Assembly (NCBI GenBank): GCA_002104895.1
Contig: MCFG01000023.1
Span: forward strand, 126,001 to 140,000
From: Anaeromyces robustus
Taxonomy: Eukaryota; Neocallimastigomycota; Neocallimastigomycetes; Neocallimastigales; Neocallimastigaceae
Direction of reading: 5' to 3'
DNA: 14,000 bases
A model generated the notes under the pieces. The model was not told where the DNA came from and searched no databases. It saw only the letters and a program-made list of their open reading frames with translations. Positions 9,917 to 14,000 of the stretch are shown one piece after another. A program made the position numbers and the translations under genes. Numbering within the stretch: position 1 is the first letter of the stretch; each line of letters starts with the position of its first letter.

Positions 9917-12900
9917 AATAAAGTTATTTCATTGGTTATGGCTAGTATGGATATTACTATTGTAGCTAGTGCTTTACCTATTATTAGTAAAGATTTTCAT
10001 GCATTTGATAATTACACATGGGTTATTACTGCCTATTTATTATCTAATACTGTCATTCAACCAAGTACATATATATATATATTTAATTATCTTCTTTATA
10101 TATTATTAAATGTATAATCAATTTTCAATAAAATATATTAAACCAATTATTTAATTATTTATTTTTTTTTTTTTTATTTTCATTTTATTTTTAAATAATG
10201 AATTTTAATATCTACAATAAATAGCAACTGGAAAATGTAAATATATTCTTTGCTATAAAATTGTTAATTGGAATAATAGAATAAATATTATTTTTAACTA
10301 TAATTAACAATATAACTCGATTTAACTCTTTAAAAAAAAATTTTGTATTATAATTATAATGATATAGTGGCCGATATTTTTGGAAGAAGACCAACAATGT
10401 TATTTATGTTGATTCTTTTTATTATTAGTTCTGCTATTTGTGGTGGTAAATATTTATATATTTACAATAATTTTTAATATAAATAACTATTGTAAATAAT
10501 AAAAAAAATCATAAATAATATATATATATATATATAATTAATAATATTTTATAAATATTATTATATTAATTAATTTAGCTGCTTCAAGTTTCAACATGCT
10601 TATTATTGCTAGAGCTATCCAAGGTATTGGAGGTGGTTGTATTATTTCTATGGCAAACATTATTGTTACTGATATTGTATCCTTACGTCAAAGGTAATAC
10701 ATATATAAACAATATTTATAAAATTCATATATTTATACATTAATTAAAATAAATAACAATAAATGAAAAAAAAAACAAAAAATTATTATTATTTTATATA
10801 AAAATTATATTAAAATATATTCCTTAAATGATTTATATTATTAAATTATAAAAGAGCTACTTATATGAGTTTGATTAATTCAGTCTTTTCATTTTCTTCT
10901 ATTGTTGGACCTTTAATTGGTGGTTTATTTGCTGATAAAATTTCGTAATTATTCCTTTTTTTTTTTTTTACTAATAATAACAATAACAATAATAACAACA
11001 ACAACAACAACAATAATAATAATAATAATAATAATAATATAGTATAAGAATTAAAATTATTTTATTACTTATTTTTAAAATTTAATTTGTATTAATATTA
11101 TGATTTATTATATAATAAATTATTATTATAATAATAATTAATTTAATTAATTAATTAATTAATTAATTAATGACAATATATTATAATATTTTTAGATGGA
11201 GATGGGCATTTTATATTAATATTCCAATATGTATTATTGCTGCTATATTAGTTGCTATGTATATTAAAATCCCAACTCCACCAGGTTCCTTTATTGAAAA
11301 GGCTAAGAAAATTGATTATCTTGGTACTTTCTTATTAATTTGTAAGTATAATTTATTTATATATATATACAATATATATATAATATATATATTTATTATT
11401 GTAAGATTTGTTTTTTTCTATTTTTTTTTTTTTTTTTTATTAAATAAATATTATAATTATTAATAATTATTTTAAATAATCATAATAATAATAATAATAA
11501 TAATTTATTTAGGTTTCTCCATTAGTTTATTACTTGGATTAAATTGGGGAGGTACAACTTATGATTGGTCATCACCAGTTATTGTTGGTTTAATGTTTTC
11601 ATTTGGTGTATTCTTACTTGCATTTATTGTAGTTGAATGTAGATTTGCTAAGGAACCAATTATTCCACCAAATATTTTCTTAGAAAGAAATATTATTTTA
11701 AGTGCTCTTGGTACTTTCACTGTTGGTTTTGTATTCCTTACTTTTAATAATACTATAGCTATGCTTTATCGTAATTATTTAATTTAATTTAAATTTAAAT
11801 TTAAAATTTAAAATTTTTTTTTTCTTTCTTTATTATTATATCTATTTTTTTAAGTTTTTAAATTTAATTTATAAATAAATGATAAATATTAATCTATAGA
11901 AATGTTTATATATATAAATATTATAAATATTATTATTAAAAATTTATTATTATTTTTAAATATTAATTTCTTTTAATAGAAAGCGCTCGTGGTTTTAGTG
12001 CTACTATATCTGGTTTAAGACTTACACCTAGCTTGTAAATATTTTATTCTTTTTTTTTTTTTTTTAATAAAAACTATATTTTTATATAAAAAAAGTCATA
12101 TTTATTAAAAAATAAAAATAATAATATCTTTTTTTTTTTTTACTTTATTTTTGATAATTATTCTAGTATAACTGTTGCTGTTGCTGGTATTGGAAGTGGT
12201 GTTTTAATTGGAAAATTTGGTCATATGAAAGCTCATATTGTAATTGGTTCAGCACTTTTAATTGCTAGTACAATTTTAATTTCATTTATTGGATTAAATA
12301 CACCATATTCCATTGAACTTTTCATTATTTTACTTTATGGTTTTGCTCTTGGTATTACTAATCAAAACTTTTTAGTTATTGGTCAAAATGCTGCTCCAAA
12401 ACCTAGTAAGAATTCATTATAAAATAATATCATTAAATGAATTAAATGAATTATAAATAATAAAATAAAATAAAATAATATAATATAATATAAATAATGA
12501 ATAATATATAATAATTAATATAATATAATAATTAATATAATATAATATAATACAATATAATATAATAATTAATATAATATAATAATTAATATAATATAAT
12601 AATAAATAATATTTTAGTGATTGCTACTACTACTTCCACTATTTTATTTGGACGTACTATTGGTGGTGTTATTGGTGTTGCTATATTTGGGTAATTAAAA
12701 TAATATAGATAAAACTTTATTTAATTAATAATAAGATATAAAATATTATAGTTATAATAAAAGAATAAATATAAAAAAAAAAAAATAAAATAAAGTACTT
12801 ATTTATAAAATTTTTTTTAAAATATATATAAATATATATATATTTATATAATAATTATAATAGTACACTTTTAAAGAATAAATTTATTCATAACTATAAG

Positions 12901-13672
12901 GAAGTTTTTCCAGATGTTACAAATGGTAAATATATATATTAATAAATAAATAAATAAATAGATAGATAGATAAATAGATAAATAGAAGATAAAGAAATTA
13001 ATTTATATACAAGTTTAAAAAACCCATAAAACAGAAAGAAAAAAAAAATATTTATATATATATATTTAATATATATTTTTAACATAAATTAATTTAAATT
13101 ATTTTCTTTTTTATATATATATATATATAATTTATTATAAAAAAGTTAATATGAATAACCTTGATACATTAAAGGATTATAATCTTCCATATATGAATGC
13201 TCTTAGTTCTTCATATCGTTTAACTCTTATACCTGCTGCTGTAATTGTTTTCATACTTGCATTATGTATCAAAAAGATTCCATTTGTTCCAAAGGGTCCA
13301 ATGGGTCCAATGGGTCCAATGGGTCCAATGGAACCAGGTAAGAAAATGCCACCAATGTTAGCTATTAATGATCAAGCTACTCTTCATGATAAGGTATCTT
13401 ATGTTACGGATCAAGCTACTCTTAATGATAAAGTATCTTATGTTACTGATCAAGCTACCCTTCATGATAAGGTATCATATGTTAATGATCAAGTTACTCT
13501 TAATGACAGTGTTATTGATATTGAAAAACTTGAAAAAACTACAAAAGATCAAAAAATGGTTAATGAAGGAAAATCTAATAAACATTTAAAACCAACAGAT
13601 AGTGTCATTGAAATTGAAGATTCTGAAAAAAATAGTAATGTTACTGAAACTGGTAATTCTGAAAAAAACTAG
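8949..13672 (+). CDS. DHA2-type MFS transporter, 14 exons, 778 residues, with repetitive tails
   Basis: A predicted 14-helix major facilitator of the drug:H+ antiporter-2 type, a proton-driven exporter in the plasma or vacuolar membrane. Exons by my hand assembly: 8949-9458, 9669-9699, 9924-10064, 10225-10236, 10368-10445, 10579-10693, 10855-10944, 11196-11341, 11513-11770, 11980-12034, 12167-12405, 12618-12690, 12864-12925, 13146-13672. Every junction is GT-AG, the phases agree throughout, and the total of 2337 nt ends at TAG 13670-13672. An in-frame TAA at 8901 precedes the first ATG. Landmarks: TM1 with Asp190 in MDITIVASALP; motif A GKLADIFGRR (230-239); motif B RAIQGIGGG (269-277); motif C VGPLIGG (313-319); WRWAFYINIP (327-336); LLLGLNWGG (380-388); SATISGLRLTP (467-477); FGRTIGGVIGVAIFGTLL (569-586); TM14 about 628-645. 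Both tails should be cytosolic: 1-170 carries Met/Gly/Pro/Lys repeats, and 650-778 carries (GPM)4 and 13-residue repeats. The substrate is unknown. Core confidence is high; the two shortest exons are the least certain part. Confidence 0.92.
9111..9419 (+). repeat. Met-Gly-Pro-Pro-Lys repeat tail (coding) in exon 1
   Basis: Residues 55-157 of the transporter. There are first five units of ten residues (consensus MGPPKDIPKG, at 55, 65, 75, 85 and 95), then three units of sixteen (MGPPKGMGPPNGMPMG type, at 105, 121 and 137), then MGPPP. The DNA repeats with 30-bp and 48-bp periods, and copies differ mostly at third positions and by short swaps. Met, Gly, Pro and Lys make up nearly the whole tract, so it should be unstructured. 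It sits just before TM1. Open frames on the opposite strand and in other frames here are shadows of the repeat. Confidence 0.93.
9459..9668 (+). other. Intron 1 (phase 0)
   Basis: The donor GTAAAT follows Lys170 and the acceptor is TTGATAG. At 210 bp it is AT-rich, with in-frame stops soon after the donor. It is the only phase-0 intron of the gene; the other twelve interrupt a codon. Confidence 0.88.
9669..9699 (+). other. 31-nt exon 2 of the transporter gene
   Basis: It encodes KHFVLVMISL plus the first base of Ile181, the start of TM1. Support: GATAG before it, GTAAGA after it, and the phase shift it creates. Exon 1 ends in phase 0 and exon 3 must be entered with one base carried over; a 31-nt exon supplies exactly that. 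It also completes a hydrophobic helix that would otherwise be too short. Confidence 0.88.
9706..9815. repeat. 55-bp tandem duplication inside intron 2
   Basis: The segment starting AAATAATTTAAAATTCTATA at 9706 is repeated from 9761 with only a few differences. It lies just after the intron 2 donor and before the ATT array, so intron 2 appears to have lengthened by duplication and slippage. Confidence 0.85.
9830..9911. repeat. Pure ATT microsatellite in intron 2, about 27 units
   Basis: About 80 bases of uninterrupted ATT, ending only some ten bases before the intron 2 acceptor at 9922-9923. The T-rich strand lies in the sense direction, so the array forms the upstream side of the acceptor. 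Length changes here could alter splicing into exon 3, but this is inference. Confidence 0.93.
10065..10367 (+). other. Introns 3 and 4 flanking the microexon
   Basis: Intron 3 is 10065-10224 (160 bp, donor GTACAT, the least canonical donor in the gene). Intron 4 is 10237-10367 (131 bp, donor GTAAAT, acceptor ATATAG). Both are phase 1. The microexon lies between them at 10225-10236. A minus-strand open frame across 10212-10397 is not a gene, since it overlaps the motif A exon and is rich in Ile, Asn and Tyr. Confidence 0.82.
10225..10236 (+). other. 12-nt microexon 4 of the transporter gene
   Basis: Twelve bases (CAACTGGAAAAT) between ATAG and GTAAAT. With one base from exon 3 and two from exon 5 they encode Thr228-Thr-Gly-Lys-Leu232 and complete motif A as GKLADIFGRR. 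Without the exon, the flanking exons still join in frame but give QPMADIFG, which lacks the motif A glycine. The recovered spacing QPTTGKLAD matches the usual family pattern of Q-P, two residues, G-K-L-(A/S)-D. It is inferred by eye and not confirmed by cDNA. Confidence 0.82.
10446..11195 (+). other. Introns 5, 6 and 7 of the transporter gene
   Basis: Intron 5 is 10446-10578 (GTAAAT...TTTAG, phase 1), intron 6 is 10694-10854 (GTAATA...AAAAG, phase 2) and intron 7 is 10945-11195 (GTAATT...TTTAG, phase 2; at 251 bp the longest). Exons 6 (10579-10693) and 7 (10855-10944) lie between them and carry motifs B and C. Intron 7 contains AAC/AAT trinucleotide runs (about 10973-11039) and a TTAA run (about 11140-11171). 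Confidence 0.9.
11342..12166 (+). other. Introns 8, 9 and 10 of the transporter gene
   Basis: Intron 8 is 11342-11512 (GTAAGT...TTTAG, phase 1), intron 9 is 11771-11979 (GTAATT...AATAG, phase 1) and intron 10 is 12035-12166 (GTAAAT...TCTAG, phase 2). Exons 9 (11513-11770) and 10 (11980-12034) lie between them and cover TM7-TM10. Across intron 9 the joined sequence reads NTIAMLYQSARGFSATISG, which has the normal DHA2 spacing. Confidence 0.9.
12406..13145 (+). other. Introns 11, 12 and 13 of the transporter gene
   Basis: Intron 11 is 12406-12617 (GTAAGA...TTTAG, phase 1), intron 12 is 12691-12863 (GTAATT...AATAG, phase 2) and intron 13 is 12926-13145 (GTAAAT...AAAAG, phase 1). Exons 12 (12618-12690) and 13 (12864-12925) lie between them. 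Intron 11 is mostly TAATATAATA-type repeats (about 12470-12605). Intron 13 has an AAAT/GATA tetranucleotide run (about 12942-12985). Confidence 0.88.
13295..13330 (+). repeat. (Gly-Pro-Met)4 block after the last membrane helix
   Basis: Residues 654-665 are four perfect GPM triplets encoded by four identical GGTCCAATG units, followed by EPGKKMPP. The same residues (Met, Gly, Pro, Lys) make up the N-terminal tail, so both cytosolic ends share this composition. Confidence 0.95.
13370..13525 (+). repeat. 39-bp (13-residue) tandem repeats in the C-terminal tail
   Basis: Units start at 13370, 13409 and 13448, with a diverged fourth at 13487. The protein consensus is DQATL(H/N)DKVSYV(T/N), from residue 679; the fourth reads DQVTLNDSVIDIE. 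The units differ by a few bases, several of them silent, which suggests recent amplification within a translated sequence. His and Asn alternate at position 6. The tail is hydrophilic and lies in the cytosol by topology. I do not recognise the repeat as a known domain. Confidence 0.93.
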
Positions 13673-13682
13673 TAATGTTACT
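13622..13682 (+). repeat. 36-bp duplication spanning the stop codon
   Basis: The sequence at 13622-13645 (SEKNSNVT) recurs at 13658-13682, with one extra C at 13669. In the first copy A7 is followed by TAGTAATG, read in frame as Asn-Ser-Asn-Val. In the second copy A7 is followed by C, then TAGTAATG, which shifts the frame and makes TAG (13670-13672) the stop codon. Other downstream stops are close, so only a few residues are affected. Confidence 0.9.
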
Positions 13683-13721
13683 AATAAATAAATAAATATT
13701 AATAAAAAAAGAGAAGAAAAG

Positions 13722-13752
<31 letters not shown>

Positions 13753-14000
13753 AAATATTAAATAATACGAAGAAAAAATAATAATAATAAAAAAGAGAAG
13801 AAAAAAAAATCAAAAAAATATTAATGATACAAAGAAATAATAAGAATAAAGAAAAAAAAGAAAAAAGATCAAAAATTTTAATAATACAAACAAATTTTCA
13901 TCATATCAAAAAAAAAAAAAAAATAGTTTTTTTAAATCGAAAAAAAATTTTTTTATTAACATTTCAAAATAGTCCAAAGAAAATTTATATAAAATTTCAT
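13673..14000. other. Purine-rich 3' flank of the transporter gene
   Basis: No gene is seen. The region begins with AATAAATAAATA (about 13682), which could serve as polyadenylation signals but is not distinctive at this composition. It then has an A29 run (13722-13750) and A/G-rich sequence. A motif like AATAATACAAAGAAA recurs near 13761, 13823 and 13880, making a degenerate repeat of about 57-62 bp. A minus-strand open frame here is poly-Phe from the A runs. Confidence 0.6.

Noticed and set aside
10064-10368. Direct splice from exon 3 to exon 5
   Set aside because: It keeps the frame but gives QPMADIFG, lacking the GK of motif A and four residues short. The 12-nt exon restores the expected sequence. 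Skipping remains possible as a minor isoform.
9932-13672. Several separate short membrane-protein genes instead of one spliced gene
   Set aside because: The short open frames each run into AT-rich sequence right at GT donors and join, with matching phases, into one MFS protein with motifs in order.
157-13672. The reductase and transporter as a functional cluster
   Set aside because: They lie 7.9 kb apart on opposite strands with no shared regulatory element or pathway clue.
13368-13813. Shadow frames in the C-terminal repeats and a poly-Phe frame on the minus strand after the stop
   Set aside because: The first comes from the 39-bp repeat read in another frame. The second comes from A runs. 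Neither has independent support.
1-14000. tRNA, rRNA, CRISPR array, transposase, reverse transcriptase or viral genes
   Set aside because: No GC-richer tRNA-like block, no spaced identical repeats with unique spacers, and no recognisable polymerase, integrase or capsid motif in the open frames. Homopolymers and microsatellites explain the repetitiveness.
1-14000. Dictyostelium or Plasmodium origin
   Set aside because: Both share the AT richness and AAT repeats, but a 13-intron DHA2 transporter of fungal type beside a bacterial-type intronless AKR fits anaerobic gut fungi better. This rests on judgement, not a search.

Overview
The window looks like nuclear DNA from a very AT-rich eukaryote. 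The likeliest source is an anaerobic gut fungus (Neocallimastigomycota: Piromyces, Neocallimastix, Anaeromyces and relatives). The reasons are the extreme A+T content outside genes, long homopolymer runs, long ATT and ATTT microsatellites, AT-rich GT-AG introns of about 130-250 bp, codons ending almost always in A or T, and an intronless bacterial-type enzyme gene close to an intron-rich fungal-type transporter gene. The taxon is inferred, not shown directly; Dictyostelium-like amoebae are the main alternative and fit the 13-intron gene poorly.

Layout. 1-156: AT-rich 3' flank with a T25 run. 157-1032 (minus strand): an intact, intronless 291-residue aldo/keto reductase with the full catalytic tetrad, most like bacterial AKRs. 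1033-8948: a 7.9 kb gene-poor AT desert with no gene I can support. It holds an ATTT array (about 2.08-2.33 kb), a compound ATT/ACT array of about 1.07 kb (5.29-6.36 kb), many A/T runs, short tandem repeats and one nested inverted repeat near 6.4 kb. 8949-13672 (plus strand): one gene of 14 exons and 13 introns, which I assembled by hand. It encodes a 778-residue, 14-helix major facilitator (DHA2-type) transporter. 13673-14000: purine-rich 3' flank with an A29 run and about 60-bp degenerate repeats.

The transporter gene is the main result. Its reading frame is broken into many short pieces, but GT-AG splicing at 13 sites gives exactly 2337 coding bases and restores, in order, the TM1 acidic motif, motif A, motif B, motif C and the WRWxFxIN signature. 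Two exons are tiny (31 and 12 nt). The 12-nt exon supplies the start of motif A, and skipping it would keep the frame. The protein has unusual low-complexity tails: a Met/Gly/Pro/Lys repeat tail of about 100 residues before TM1, and after TM14 a (GPM)4 block, three to four 13-residue repeats and a 36-bp duplication in which one extra base makes the present stop codon.

The two genes are on opposite strands, diverge from the desert, and show no obvious functional link: one is a cytosolic NAD(P)H-dependent carbonyl reductase, the other a membrane exporter or antiporter. I found no rRNA, tRNA, CRISPR array, transposase or viral gene, and nothing that supports a new multi-gene system.
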